NCBI RefSeq assembly: GCF_003097315.1
Contig: NZ_QDDL01000013.1
Location: 51,097-115,096 of the forward strand
Direction: 5' to 3'
Length of the DNA: 64,000 nucleotides
DNA from: Pelagibaculum spongiae
GTDB lineage: Bacteria; Pseudomonadota; Gammaproteobacteria; Enterobacterales; Pelagibaculaceae
The notes below the pieces were generated by a model. The model was not told the DNA's origin and did no database searches. It saw only the letters and a program-made list of their open reading frames with translations. The position numbers were made by a program, and so were the translations under genes. Position 1 is the first letter of the stretch. Every line of letters begins with the position of its first letter. Shown one piece after another: positions 10,064 through 19,800 of this stretch.

Positions 10064-10095
10064 AGATAAATAACAAGACCCTTTGTTATTTATCT
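10064..10095. promoter_or_regulatory. Perfect 13-base inverted repeat upstream of the NDH-2 gene
   Basis: The arms at 10064-10076 and 10083-10095 are exact inverted copies (AGATAAATAACAA) around GACCCT. It lies 64 bases before the ndh-like ATG and lacks a G+C-rich stem, so an operator is as likely as an RNA hairpin. Confidence 0.55.
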
Positions 10096-10158
10096 GTTCA
10101 ACCTGAACTTTCTCCCCTGACTGCTACCTTAACCTACATAGCTAAAGGAGAGTAAAAG

Positions 10159-11787
10159 ATGCAGAAAAAACGGATTGTAATAGCCGGCGGTGGATTTGGT
10201 GGTGTATTTGCCGCCCAACAACTACAAAAATTATCGGGTGATCAGTACCAAATCGAATTAATCAGTGAAAATAATTATTTTGTTTTCCAACCGCTATTGC
10301 CTGAAGTCGCTTCTGGCACTATCAATGTTCAAGATGCGGTATCTCCACTTCGCCTGTTACTGCCCAAAGTAAAAGTCCGTCAGGCAGAAGTGGTCGATGT
10401 CGATACAGAAAAAAAACAATTAATCGTGGTGCAAGGGCGCAAGCGAGTATTAATCCCAATCGCATATGATCATCTGATACTTGCAACCGGTCAGGTGACT
10501 AACCTTGAATCGTTTCATGGTTTTGAACAGCACAGCTTAACCATGAAAAACCTCTCCGATGCCCACCAACTTAGAAATCATATTATTCAGTGCCTTGAGC
10601 TAGCTGACGTGACTGAAGATGAAGTGATTAAAAAGCGCATGCTGACATTTGTAGTGGCTGGCGGTGGATTTTCTGGTGTTGAAACCATTGGTGAAATGGT
10701 AGAAATGATTCAACGCACCCTGCGTTTTTATCCCAATATTAATAAGGATGATGTTGAGTGCATCATGGTCCAATCGGGTGCTCGAATCTTACCGGAACTA
10801 CCTGAAAAGCTCAGCCAATACGCCAGAGAAAAACTGGAAAAACGTGGCGTTGAAATTTTATTACACGAAGGGGTTAAATCTGCATCGGCAACGACTTTAA
10901 CGCTTGGTAGCGGCAAAAAGCTAAACACCTCAACCATCGTTTGCACCATCGGCAACGGCCCGTCTCCTTTTATTCGCAAAATCGACTTGCCCCAGCAACA
11001 CGGTAAAATTTGCGTTAATCGACATTTACAAGTTGAAGGGCAATCCAATATTTGGTCTTTGGGTGACACCGCATTGGTGCCGTTAAAAGATCAGCCAACC
11101 GAAAGAACTGACTTTGCTCCACCCACCGCACAGTTCACGGTGCGCGAAGCTAGTCAGTTGGCAAAGAATATTCATGCATTAGAGTCAGGCAAAGCCATGA
11201 CGGCATTTACCTTCACGCCTCGCGGCATGTTGGCATCGCTCGGCAACTATTCCGGTGTTGCCAGTATGTTTGGCATTAATATGTCAGGGCTTTTTGCCTG
11301 GCTATTATGGCGCAGCTTTTATATTGCCCTTTTGCCTGGCTTCGCCACTCGACTTCGTGTCGGCCTTAACTGGTTTTATGATTATTTCTTGCCAAGAACC
11401 ATTGTGCAGGTTCAGCAAGCATCAGGTTCTGGCTGTAAATACATGCACTTTTCAGCCGGAGAATTGGTGTTTGACCAGAATCAACTGTTAGATGGATTAC
11501 ATATCGTGGTTTCGGGCAAGCTTGAAATGCGCATTGCTGCCACAGATGATCAACAAGAATTTGTAAAACAGATTGGTGCGGGCGATCACTGGGGTGAAAA
11601 AATACTGGAGAACCAAGTAGCTACCACCGGTGTAGTCACCGCCTTGGAAGATAGCCTAGTGCTGGTAATGGACAAGACTGACTTTGGTCGACTCAAGCAA
11701 GCACTACCTTCCTTTAGAGATTACTTCGATCAAATCAACCCTGAACGCTATTCTTCCGCAATCAAAAAAACCGATATAAACAACTGA
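10159..11787 (+). CDS. NDH-2 type NADH dehydrogenase with C-terminal cyclic-nucleotide-binding-like domain
   Basis: The first about 420 residues form a type II NADH:quinone oxidoreductase. The FAD dinucleotide fold is at residues 5-20 (VIAGGGFGGVFAA), a second NAD-binding fold is at about 165 (VVAGGGFSGVE), and the family's SLGDTALVP segment is at about 300. A hydrophobic C-terminal helix region follows. Residues about 430-540 resemble a cNMP-binding beta-roll (FSAGELVF, the HIVVSGKLEMRI region, IGAGDHWGEKIL). Plain NDH-2 enzymes are about 400-430 residues, so this is a fusion that may gate respiratory electron entry by a small ligand or serve as a docking domain. AAAGGAGAG precedes the ATG. 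Confidence 0.9.
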   Translation: MQKKRIVIAGGGFGGVFAAQQLQKLSGDQYQIELISENNYFVFQPLLPEVASGTINVQDAVSPLRLLLPKVKVRQAEVVDVDTEKKQLIVVQGRKRVLIPIAYDHLILATGQVTNLESFHGFEQHSLTMKNLSDAHQLRNHIIQCLELADVTEDEVIKKRMLTFVVAGGGFSGVETIGEMVEMIQRTLRFYPNINKDDVECIMVQSGARILPELPEKLSQYAREKLEKRGVEILLHEGVKSASATTLTLGSGKKLNTSTIVCTIGNGPSPFIRKIDLPQQHGKICVNRHLQVEGQSNIWSLGDTALVPLKDQPTERTDFAPPTAQFTVREASQLAKNIHALESGKAMTAFTFTPRGMLASLGNYSGVASMFGINMSGLFAWLLWRSFYIALLPGFATRLRVGLNWFYDYFLPRTIVQVQQASGSGCKYMHFSAGELVFDQNQLLDGLHIVVSGKLEMRIAATDDQQEFVKQIGAGDHWGEKILENQVATTGVVTALEDSLVLVMDKTDFGRLKQALPSFRDYFDQINPERYSSAIKKTDINN

Positions 11788-11824
11788 TGTAACATTCTTT
11801 TCAGCTGTAACTTCAGTTGTATCT

Positions 11825-11865
11825 AATAAAATTTGCTGCCAGTGCTATCGGCAGCAAATTTTATT
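11825..11865 (+). terminator. Perfect hairpin between the NDH-2 gene and feoA
   Basis: Exact 16-base arms (11825-11840 and 11850-11865) surround a 9-base loop, with T-rich flanks on either strand. It separates the dehydrogenase from the iron operon. Confidence 0.9.
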
Positions 11866-11899
11866 GATTAGCATCATTGGGAATTATTCTCATTTGGCG

Positions 11900-11918
11900 C
11901 AAACTGAGAATCATTATT
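11900..11918 (+). promoter_or_regulatory. Fur box in front of feoABC
   Basis: This 19-base stretch matches the classical GATAATGATAATCATTATC Fur box at 14 positions, including an unbroken AATCATTAT half. It lies 30 bases before the feoA start. A second partial Fur-like stretch (GAATTATTCTCATTT) sits at 11881-11895. This predicts iron repression of the operon. Confidence 0.8.
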
Positions 11919-11948
11919 ATTCTTGTGTGATTCAAGGCAACGACCCCA

Positions 11949-12176
11949 ATGAAGCTCAATCAGCTTAGTCCCGGCAACCAAGCTCGTGTTATTAGCCTCT
12001 CTAAAGCTAGCCCTAGCTATCGCAAGCAATTGTTGTCAATGGGAATAACGCCCGGCGCCAAAATTAGCTTCGTTCGAACTGCCCCTATGGGCGATCCGAT
12101 ACAAATAGAGGTTCGTGGTACGCAAGTTTCCTTGAGACTGGCTGAAGCAGGCGCTATTGAAGTGGAGCAGCTGTAG
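11949..12176 (+). CDS. feoA: Ferrous iron transport protein A
   Basis: FeoA is a small SH3-fold cytoplasmic partner needed for Fe2+ uptake by FeoB. The 75-residue product has the family layout: LSPGNQARVISL at the N-terminus, the RKQLLSMGITPGAKI turn, and a closing VSLRLAEAGAIEVE strand pair. It is the first gene of a Fur-controlled feoABC operon. Its last 23 codons have been copied downstream into a short chimeric frame (12178-12297). Confidence 0.96.
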   Translation: MKLNQLSPGNQARVISLSKASPSYRKQLLSMGITPGAKISFVRTAPMGDPIQIEVRGTQVSLRLAEAGAIEVEQL

Positions 12177-12177
12177 C

Positions 12178-12297
12178 ATGAGCACCTTGTATATCGACCT
12201 AGTGGGCGACGTTTATCCTTCAACTGAGGTTCGCACAGTTATGCAGGTTTCTTTGAGACTGGCTGAAGCGGGCGTTATTGAAGTGGAGCAGCTGTAG
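12178..12297 (+). pseudogene. 39-codon feoB/feoA chimera created by tandem duplication
   Basis: Between feoA and feoB lies an intact reading frame starting ATG and ending TAG. Its first residues (MSTLYIDLVGD) copy the FeoB N-terminus (MSTLHIALVGN). Its last 22 (from EVRTVMQVSLRLAEAG) copy the FeoA C-terminus. The stop and the following CATGAG junction recur exactly 121 bases apart, so a segment spanning the feoA-feoB junction was duplicated and then diverged without frameshift. It is probably a relic, but it is translatable and coupled to both neighbours. The frame is certain; any function is unknown. Confidence 0.8.
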
Positions 12298-12298
12298 C

Positions 12299-14590
12299 AT
12301 GAGTACCTTGCATATTGCGTTAGTGGGTAATCCTAATTGTGGCAAGACCACCCTTTTCAATCGCCTCACCGGCAGTAAACAAACCGTAGGTAACTGGCCG
12401 GGTGTTACGGTTGAACGTAAACAAGGTCGTTTTCTGTTAGCCGAGCAAGAATCACTGCTCACCGATTTACCCGGCGCTTATTCTCTTGATTTGCCGGTTG
12501 AAGAAGGTGCTATTGACGAGCAAATTGCTCGCAATTTTGTTCTGTCCGATAACGCCGACTTGGTATTGAACATTATTGACGCCAGTAATCTGGAACGTTC
12601 TCTATATTTAACTACCCAGTTGCTGACTATGGGCAAACCCATGCTGGTTGCGCTCAACATGACCGATGTTGCTGCCAGCAAAGGTATTGAAGTCAACGCT
12701 CAGGCCTTGTCTGAACAATTAGGCTGCCCAGTTGTGCCCATCAGCGCCAGTAAAAACCAAGGTATGGCCACCCTCAAACAGCACATTCAGGCATTTTCCC
12801 AGCGCCCAGAATTACCGTTTGGAATGCAATGGCCTGAGGTTTTAGCCAATGCAATAAATCAATTAAGAACTGATCTTCAGCCAATCAACGCACAGCATAA
12901 CTTTCCCCATGAATGGCTGGCTTTACGACTGTTGGAAGGCACCGCACCTAAAGAAGTTAAAGTTTCCAAAAGTCTACAGCAGCGTTTGGATTCAATGAAT
13001 AGCCAGATTAAAACTGAATTAGCTGAAGATCTGGATATTATTATTGCCGATGCACAATATTCTCATATTGGCGGCATCTGCCAGATTGCAATTTCAAAAA
13101 CTCGCGACTTGAAAAAAGATATCACAAAAAAAATTGATCGTTGGGTGTTAAATCGCTGGTTAGCAATTCCGGTATTTTTAACCGTAATGTATTTAATGTT
13201 TCTGTTCAGTATTAATATCGGCAGTGCATTTATCGACTTTTTCGATATTTCAGCCGGCGCATTATTTGTCGATGGACCAACCGCATGGCTCGGTTCAATT
13301 GGTTTTCCTGAATGGTTAATTACCATTATCACTTCTATTGGTGCAGGCTTACAAACTGTTGCCACCTTTATTCCAGTGATTATTTTCCTCTATTTATTTT
13401 TATCATTTTTGGAAGATACTGGTTATCTGGCAAGGGCTGCATTTGTTATCGATAAAACCTTGCAAGCTATTGGCCTGCCAGGCAAAGCTTTTGTTCCTTT
13501 ATTAGTTGGTTTCGGTTGTAACGTTCCGGCAATTACTGCAACCCGCTCATTAGACCGCGAACGCGATCGTTTAGTGACCATTATGATGGCACCCTTCATG
13601 TCGTGTGGTGCTCGGTTACCAGTCTATGCCTTATTTGCTGCAGCACTGTTTCCACAAAACAGTCAAAATGTAGTGTTCGCGCTTTATCTGACCGGTATTG
13701 CAATGGCGATGCTAACCGGATTTTTGCTTCGTAAAACTTTATTGCCCGGTCAATCTAGTCCGATGGTAATGGAGTTACCTTCGTACCATATGCCGAACTT
13801 GTCGACTATCTGGATTCAATGTTGGAAGCGCAGCAAAAGCTTTTTATTAGGCGCGGGTAAAACCATCGTCATCGTAGTGGCTGCACTTAACTTTGTTGGT
13901 TCTATCGGTGCTGATGGCAGCTTTGGCAACAACGACAGTGAAAACTCAATATTGAGCGTCGCAGGCAAAGCCATTACTCCAGCATTCCACCCACTGGGCA
14001 TTACCGATGAAAACTGGCCAGCGACTGTTGGCATCTTCACCGGTATTTTCGCCAAAGAAGCCGTTGTTGGAACCTTAGACGCGCTTTATGCCCGAACCGA
14101 AACTAATCCAGAAGATGCTGCTGAATTTTCACTGGTTGATACAATCGCTGAGGCGTTTGCCACCATACCGGCAAACCTGCAAGACGTAATGGCGAATTTA
14201 TCTGACCCGCTAGGGATGGATTTAGCCGCCAGTAGAGAACTAGACGACGCAGCCGAAGCGCAAGAAGTCACCAAAGGCACCTTTAAGGAAATTCAAGCAG
14301 TTTTCCCAAGTGCCGCCGCTGCTTTTGCCTACATGTTATTTATTCTGCTCTACACCCCGTGTGTTGCCGCACTGGGTGCCATTCAACGTGAAGCAGGTAA
14401 AAACTGGATGCTGTTCTCCGCTGCATGGACCTTCACCATGGCCTGGATTGTTTCAGTTGGTTTTTATCAAATCAGCCAAATTTCAGTTCAGCCAATCATT
14501 AGCATGAGTTGGGTCGCTGGATTAATCGTATTGTCGCTTGCAGGATTAAGCATGATGAAGCGCTGGCAGATCAACCAGCAGGGAGCTTAA
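12299..14590 (+). CDS. feoB: Ferrous iron transport protein B
   Basis: FeoB is the membrane Fe2+ transporter with an N-terminal G-protein domain. G1 is GNPNCGKTT at residues 10-18, G3 is DLPGAYSL and G4 is NMTD. The membrane domain carries the two gate motifs with conserved Cys (GFGCNVPAI and the SCGARLPVY region). The ATG at 12299 was chosen because it begins MSTLHIALVGNPN; the upstream in-frame start at 12278 lies inside the duplicated feoA tail. The 763 residues are typical. feoC follows after one base. Confidence 0.97.
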   Translation: MSTLHIALVGNPNCGKTTLFNRLTGSKQTVGNWPGVTVERKQGRFLLAEQESLLTDLPGAYSLDLPVEEGAIDEQIARNFVLSDNADLVLNIIDASNLERSLYLTTQLLTMGKPMLVALNMTDVAASKGIEVNAQALSEQLGCPVVPISASKNQGMATLKQHIQAFSQRPELPFGMQWPEVLANAINQLRTDLQPINAQHNFPHEWLALRLLEGTAPKEVKVSKSLQQRLDSMNSQIKTELAEDLDIIIADAQYSHIGGICQIAISKTRDLKKDITKKIDRWVLNRWLAIPVFLTVMYLMFLFSINIGSAFIDFFDISAGALFVDGPTAWLGSIGFPEWLITIITSIGAGLQTVATFIPVIIFLYLFLSFLEDTGYLARAAFVIDKTLQAIGLPGKAFVPLLVGFGCNVPAITATRSLDRERDRLVTIMMAPFMSCGARLPVYALFAAALFPQNSQNVVFALYLTGIAMAMLTGFLLRKTLLPGQSSPMVMELPSYHMPNLSTIWIQCWKRSKSFLLGAGKTIVIVVAALNFVGSIGADGSFGNNDSENSILSVAGKAITPAFHPLGITDENWPATVGIFTGIFAKEAVVGTLDALYARTETNPEDAAEFSLVDTIAEAFATIPANLQDVMANLSDPLGMDLAASRELDDAAEAQEVTKGTFKEIQAVFPSAAAAFAYMLFILLYTPCVAALGAIQREAGKNWMLFSAAWTFTMAWIVSVGFYQISQISVQPIISMSWVAGLIVLSLAGLSMMKRWQINQQGA

Positions 14591-14591
14591 A

Positions 14592-14819
14592 ATGCTGACG
14601 GATATCAGAGATTTTTTACATCACAATCAACAGGCAACGCTCGAACAGCTAAGTCTGAAATTCAATAGCCAACCTTCGGCAATTGAAGGCATGCTGCAGG
14701 TCTGGATCCGTAAAGGTTTGATCGCAAAAGCGACACCAGACAAATGCGGTGATTGCTGTAAATGTGATTCCGCCAGTAAAACTTATTATTACTGGAAAGG
14801 TGCCGGTAAAGGTAAATAA
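14592..14819 (+). CDS. feoC: FeoC-like winged-helix protein
   Basis: FeoC proteins are small winged-helix proteins that bind FeoB and may carry an Fe-S cluster. The 75-residue product begins MLTDIRDFLHHNQQATLEQL (helix-turn-helix) and has a Cys cluster CGDCCKC in the wing, as in many FeoC proteins. Its position directly after feoB supports the assignment. Part of its 3' end seems to recur as a relic at 15422-15452. Confidence 0.9.
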   Translation: MLTDIRDFLHHNQQATLEQLSLKFNSQPSAIEGMLQVWIRKGLIAKATPDKCGDCCKCDSASKTYYYWKGAGKGK

Positions 14820-14838
14820 GCACCGATGTTTTTCAAAC

Positions 14839-14868
14839 GCTCGTATTCTTTGAATCGAGCATTTTTTT
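14839..14868 (+). terminator. Terminator of the feoABC operon
   Basis: GCTCG-TATTC pairs with GAAT-CGAGC with one bulge, followed by seven T's. Confidence 0.85.
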
Positions 14869-15007
14869 GTTTCAAGGTGATTTACCGTCACGTAAAAACT
14901 TGTTCTGCCAATTGTTTTCACCCTCTGAATTTGCAAAACTCCGACTGCTTGATGAAAACTCCGACCATTTGGTCACAGCAGATTAATCAATCAGGAAGTG
15001 TTACAAA

Positions 15008-15301
15008 ATGTCAGATGATATTGCGTTCAAAATTCAGTTGGGCTTAATCTTACCCAAACTAAAAGATAAACTCGCTCCAGATTTAACCGAAATCATCAAA
15101 GAACTTGTGGGAATTGTTAGCGCAGGTAGTCTTGATGAAGATGAAGCTTTTGATTTAGCCCCAATCAAAGAAATCATTATGAAAGATTTGGAAATATTTC
15201 TTGATAAAGAAATCCTACCTCCTATTCAAGCCGAGTTAACACCCCCTGAAGAAGAATCCGCAGAAGAAGATGCTGCTGAAGAAGCGCCAGCAGCAGAATA
15301 A
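15008..15301 (+). CDS. Acidic small protein of unknown function, copy 1
   Basis: I do not recognise this 97-residue protein. Residues 1-80 look helical with alternating hydrophobic residues (KIQLGLILPKLKDKL; LEIFLDKEILPPI), and the last 20 are almost only Glu, Ala and Pro. There is no signal peptide or membrane segment, so it is probably cytoplasmic. AGGAAGTG lies before the ATG. A paralogue of the same length follows at 15680; the first 26 coding bases are identical between the two, so this is a tandem duplication. Confidence 0.8.
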   Translation: MSDDIAFKIQLGLILPKLKDKLAPDLTEIIKELVGIVSAGSLDEDEAFDLAPIKEIIMKDLEIFLDKEILPPIQAELTPPEEESAEEDAAEEAPAAE

Positions 15302-15421
15302 TTAAACAATGTCAGGAAGCTGTTAAATTAACCAAAACATCACCTATTTGATAGTTTCCTGATCTTCTTACTTATTGACTATTAAGCCACTAGAAAAACC
15401 TTTTGAAAGGTAATAAAACAA

Positions 15422-15455
15422 CTGCCGCAAATGTGATTCAGCTAGCAAATTTTTA
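15422..15455 (+). pseudogene. Possible relic of the feoC 3' end
   Basis: In one frame these bases read C-R-K-C-D-S-A-S-K, matching C-C-K-C-D-S-A-S-K in FeoC, and the DNA matches around AAATGTGATTC. A stop lies just upstream in frame. The distance from this motif to the second acidic gene equals, within three bases, the distance from the true feoC motif to the first acidic gene (offsets 669 and 672). It is therefore probably the left part of a duplicated segment. Confidence 0.6.
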
Positions 15456-15479
15456 AATCCTCAAGATCACTACAAAGCT

Positions 15480-15534
15480 GCCCTTATCTGCCAACCTACT
15501 AAGCAAACTAGCAACCAATCAACTAGATAAGGGC
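15480..15534. repeat. Inverted repeat between the two acidic genes
   Basis: Perfect 10-base arms GCCCTTATCT and AGATAAGGGC at 15480-15489 and 15525-15534 enclose 35 bases. It occupies roughly the position that the feo terminator has before copy 1. Apart from this and the feoC relic, 15302-15679 contains no gene. Confidence 0.7.
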
Positions 15535-15679
15535 TTTAGCTTATCCGTAAGCTCCTTATTATGAATAACCAAAAATCGATATCACAATCAGACGACTGAA
15601 ATAGCCCCGCAGACTGAGCTTTCGACCTGATAATCCCCTGCTATATTGATAGAGCCGATCAAATAATCAGGAATTTCTA

Positions 15680-15973
15680 ATGTCAGATGATATTGCGTTC
15701 AAAATCCAGCTAGGTTTAATTCTGCCTAAATTAAAAGACAAACTCTCTTCGGATTTAACCGAAATCGTCAAAGAACTGGTACAGATAGTCAACGCCGGTA
15801 GTGTAGAAGGTGATGAGTTTGATATGGGACCAGTCAAAGAAATTATGATGAAGGATTTGGAAATATTTCTTGATAAGGAAATCTTACCACCGATTGAAGC
15901 ATCACTAGCGCCTGCAGAAGAGGAAGCAGCTGCCGAAGAAGCACCCGCTGAAGAAGAACCTGCTGCCGAATAA
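15680..15973 (+). CDS. Acidic small protein of unknown function, copy 2
   Basis: This is the paralogue of the protein at 15008, also 97 residues, with one residue less in the central loop (EGDEFDMGPV against DEDEAFDLAPI) and an acidic Glu/Ala/Pro tail. Most differences are conservative, so both copies are probably functional. The ribosome site is AGGAATT. It has its own intergenic region of 378 bases and may be regulated separately. No function can be assigned. Confidence 0.8.
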   Translation: MSDDIAFKIQLGLILPKLKDKLSSDLTEIVKELVQIVNAGSVEGDEFDMGPVKEIMMKDLEIFLDKEILPPIEASLAPAEEEAAAEEAPAEEEPAAE

Positions 15974-16096
15974 TCTAATAATTAAATTGACAGTAGCCGC
16001 TGAATCTTTCCCAGTGGCTACTATCATCAAATGTCACAACAACCATTCCAACAATTTACAAAGACTGTTTAGAAGGCCTTTTTTGCAATCAATCAC

Positions 16097-16702
16097 TTAG
16101 TCGATTCGATAATTCAAACCAATATATGCTCGCTGTAAATCTTCCAGATCCGCATTGCCCGGCAAGCCATTACCCAATTGAACTTCAATATCTGCAGACA
16201 AGGTGCTCTTACGTAACTGAAATCCCAGCTCTAATTGCAGATGACTGCTAGGTTGCCACAAAAAACCTGCTTGTCCGCCATAACCAAAACCTAAAGCGGT
16301 GTCGGCTTTTATTTGATAGCGATCATTCAGAAAACCTACTTTTAGTTCTGGCTCAAAACTGGCGATATCCACCCCTGCCGTCAGCCCCGAGAAAAAACTA
16401 ACTGAACCTGCACGCCACAGCCAATCATGATTGCCGGTAAAACTGGTCATTTGGATTTTATCGGCACTGACTAACTGCAACCCTAAATAATAACGGCGCT
16501 GCTCACTGACTTTGCCAATTCTCAAACCAAAGGATTGTTGTTGACTGGTATCCAGTTCAACATTTTGCTGCTGTGCTTGGCCTTGCCAACCAGGTTTAAC
16601 ACTAGAAAGTTCTGAACTGAGAAATGCATCGCTGGCCTGAGCCGAACCGGTGCTAACAACACTGCATGAAAGGGCAATTGCAGCAGCAAGAAAGGTTTTC
16701 AT
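16097..16702 (-). CDS. Secreted, probably outer-membrane barrel protein of unknown family
   Basis: The 201-residue product has a clear signal peptide ending near SAQAS. The rest is alternating hydrophobic/polar strands rich in Gly, Tyr and Gln, and the last segment (RAYIGLNYRID) looks like a C-terminal beta-strand. It is probably a small outer-membrane barrel. I cannot name the family. It is monocistronic, facing the acidic genes and on the same strand as the helicase upstream of it. Confidence 0.7.
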   Translation of the reverse strand: MKTFLAAAIALSCSVVSTGSAQASDAFLSSELSSVKPGWQGQAQQQNVELDTSQQQSFGLRIGKVSEQRRYYLGLQLVSADKIQMTSFTGNHDWLWRAGSVSFFSGLTAGVDIASFEPELKVGFLNDRYQIKADTALGFGYGGQAGFLWQPSSHLQLELGFQLRKSTLSADIEVQLGNGLPGNADLEDLQRAYIGLNYRID

Positions 16703-16878
16703 ATCGAGTCCTTGTCAAAGAAAAATAGCTGATCCTTCGTCGCTATCGATTATCGTCTTTGAAAGTGTAGCCACCGATAAGCGGCTTGCTTGAACTTGAT
16801 ATATTTTATGCCCGAACCACCTCAAATTCTGCATTTTGGAATGGTTCAGGTTCATTGATTCAATCTTTTTGTTAATCG

Positions 16879-19800
16879 TTACATCGGTTCAAATAATACC
16901 TTTAAATCTTCCGCGGTAAGTGCGCTGGCACTTTTACCATCAGCTGAATACACCCCACTTGCCAATGCCCGCTTGCGTTGCTGCATTGCCTGCATTTTTT
17001 CTTCAACGGTACCCTTGGCAACCAAGCGATAAACAAATACCGGTTTATCTTGACCGATACGATGTGCTCGGTCAGTTGCTTGGTCTTCCACAGCAGGATT
17101 CCACCAAGGGTCGTAATGAATCACCGTATCAGCAGCAGTCAGGTTTAAACCGGTTCCACCTGCTTTAAGGCTGATTAAAAATACCGAAGCTAAGCCATTT
17201 TGAAATTGCTGTATCGGTGTATCTCGATCTTTGGTTTGACCGGTAATTTTTACAAAATCAATTTTTCGCCGATGAAGTACTCGCTCGATAATCGCTAGCA
17301 TGCTGGTGAATTGTGAGAAAATAAGCACCTTACGATTTTCACTTAGCAGCTCTTCCAGCAATTCAGTTAATTCATCTAACTTGGCAGATTGATGCACATT
17401 TTCAGCTGCCGATAATTTAACCAATGATGGATCACAACACACTTGACGCATTTTTAGCATTGCATCCAGAATCATTATCTGACTCTGTGCCAAACCTTTG
17501 TTTTTAACCTCTTGAAAGACTTTCAACTGCATCGCAGAGCGAACGGTTTCATACAGATCTCGCTGCTTATCTATCAGTTCAATTTCACGAATCATTTCTG
17601 TTTTCGGCGGCAATTCTGTTGCAACCAAATCTTTGGTTCGACGTAACATAAAGGGGGCGATTCGTTGCACCAACCGTTGCTGAGTAGCAAAGTCGGCATC
17701 TTTCTCTATTGGCTTACGATAAAGCTGAGCGAACCTTTTTTTATTACCTAAAAAACCAGGCATTAAGAAATCAAACTGACTCCATAACTCTTGAAGATTA
17801 TTTTCTACTGGCGTTCCAGTTAAACAAATTCGGTAATCTGTTTGTAATTCACGAACCGCTTTACCGGCTTTGCTAAGTGGGTTTTTAATCGCTTGCGATT
17901 CATCCAATATCAGCATTTGCCACTTTTGCGGTTTAAGAAGTTCAGCATCTCGCTGGACCAAGGCATAGGTCGTCAGAATTAAATCATATTGGGCAATACT
18001 TTCTAGCGATCTTTCACGGCCACTTCCGTGATGCAGCAACACTTTAAGCGAAGGCGCAAATCGTTCTGTTTCTCTGCGCCAGTTATGCATGAGACTGGTG
18101 GGCGCTACTACTAACACCGGTAGCATTGTATCTTTTAATCGTTGCTTTTCTTTTAAAATGTGCGCCAAAGTCTGAACAGTTTTACCTAAACCCATATCGT
18201 CTGCTAATAGGCCACTTAAACCCATTTCACGTAAAAACTGCAACCAATTCAAACCTTGTTGCTGATAATCACGCAATTTTGCTTTAAGTGTTCGCGGTAC
18301 CGAAACATTTTTAAGCTTCTTAAAATCTTTAAGGCTTTGTGCTATTTCTTGTAGTCGTTTTCCACCAGAAAAATTCAGACCAAACCTTTGCGCAGCTTCA
18401 TGGACCACCAAAGCCTGTGAAGGCAAAACACCAACACCTCTCGGATCATATAGCTCCAACAAAGTGGTAATTAAAAAGCGCACTCTCGATGCTGGTAATT
18501 TAGCAAATTGTTGATTACCTAGCGCAACTGATACTGGCTTATCACCCATAGTTGCCAGTCGTTCCGCCGAAGGTAAAAACTGTAATTGACTAGCCAATAT
18601 CGGCATTAAATCAATTTTTTTACCATTGAGTTCAAAACCTAGCTCCATGGCAAACCAGTTATCTTGAGCTTCAGAAAAACTGCCATACCAAGCATCATCG
18701 TCAATTTCTAGCAGCTGATAAGGAAAATCGGCTGCCACTTCAATTTGCCAACCTTGGTCTTGCAATTGCGGCACAACCTGCTCAAAAAACTCCAACCATT
18801 TTTGATCGGCCCTTGGATAAAGCAAACCGGCCGCAATAAAGTCACCGGTCTGATAATCAGCTTGTTGCAAATGCGACGGTTCGACCATTTGCATGAATTT
18901 CAACAACCATTCTTTTGCCCGTTGCTCTTCATTGCTTGCGCGAACATAGCAGCGACCATCAATTTCAGCTTCGATGCGTTGGTCCGCCAAACCCAAAAAT
19001 TCAATTTGAGTCTGTAAATCACCATAAACAAAATGCAATTTGGCCCGTGCAGCAATATCGACCGGCATTCCCGGCATCGCCACCACCGTATCTAAAATCA
19101 ATTTCGGTTTTGGGGCTGATCGAATATAAGTCAAGTCAGGCGGCAATTGTTCTTGGGGTAGCCCGGCCTGTTTTAATTGCTGACGAATTTGTGGCAAAAA
19201 AGCCTGGGGAATCACCGGCGCTTCCATCAACAAATCAAAAATTTCTTGGGGGAAGTTAAACTGTATTTTGCTGAGCAGGCATTGATCATCGACTTGGGTT
19301 AATCCCAACGGCGGATCAGTCAACACCATCATGATTTGAGTTTTCAGCTCATCACAAAAATAAGGTGTTTGCTTTTGCTGTTCATCGCAAGACCAACCGA
19401 CATGAAGCTCAATCGATTGATCTGAAAAGGTCACCTGCGGGTAATGCTCGGCATCTAAAACCAAACGCGCCTGCTCGGCTATTTCAAATAGCACATCAGG
19501 GCTTCGATTTAATAATCGCGGCGGTTGATCTGGTTTTAAAATTTGCAAGATATCATCATGGTACATCTGGCGAAAAAACTTTCGATCGGATTCATCAAAC
19601 GGAGAAACTAAGTAAGGAGATAAACCATCGCTAATTCTTTTTAATGGCTTGGCTTTACCATGTTGGCCATTGTTTAATTTTCGGCTGGAAGCTAAAGCTA
19701 ACCCCAAACCGTCGCCTGGAAAATCTTCCGTTAACATGTACAGCAGATATTCTTTCTTTCCCGTTCTTACTGAGCCTGGAATTAACTCAAAAGCAGATGA

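Noticed and set aside
12017..12462. Minus-strand frames over feoA and the feoB start
   Set aside because: Shadows; their mutual likeness only reflects the duplicated feo segment.
15008..15973. Ribosomal-stalk or gas-vesicle type acidic protein
   Set aside because: The Glu/Ala tail is suggestive, but the N-terminal helices match neither family and the context is an iron-uptake locus.
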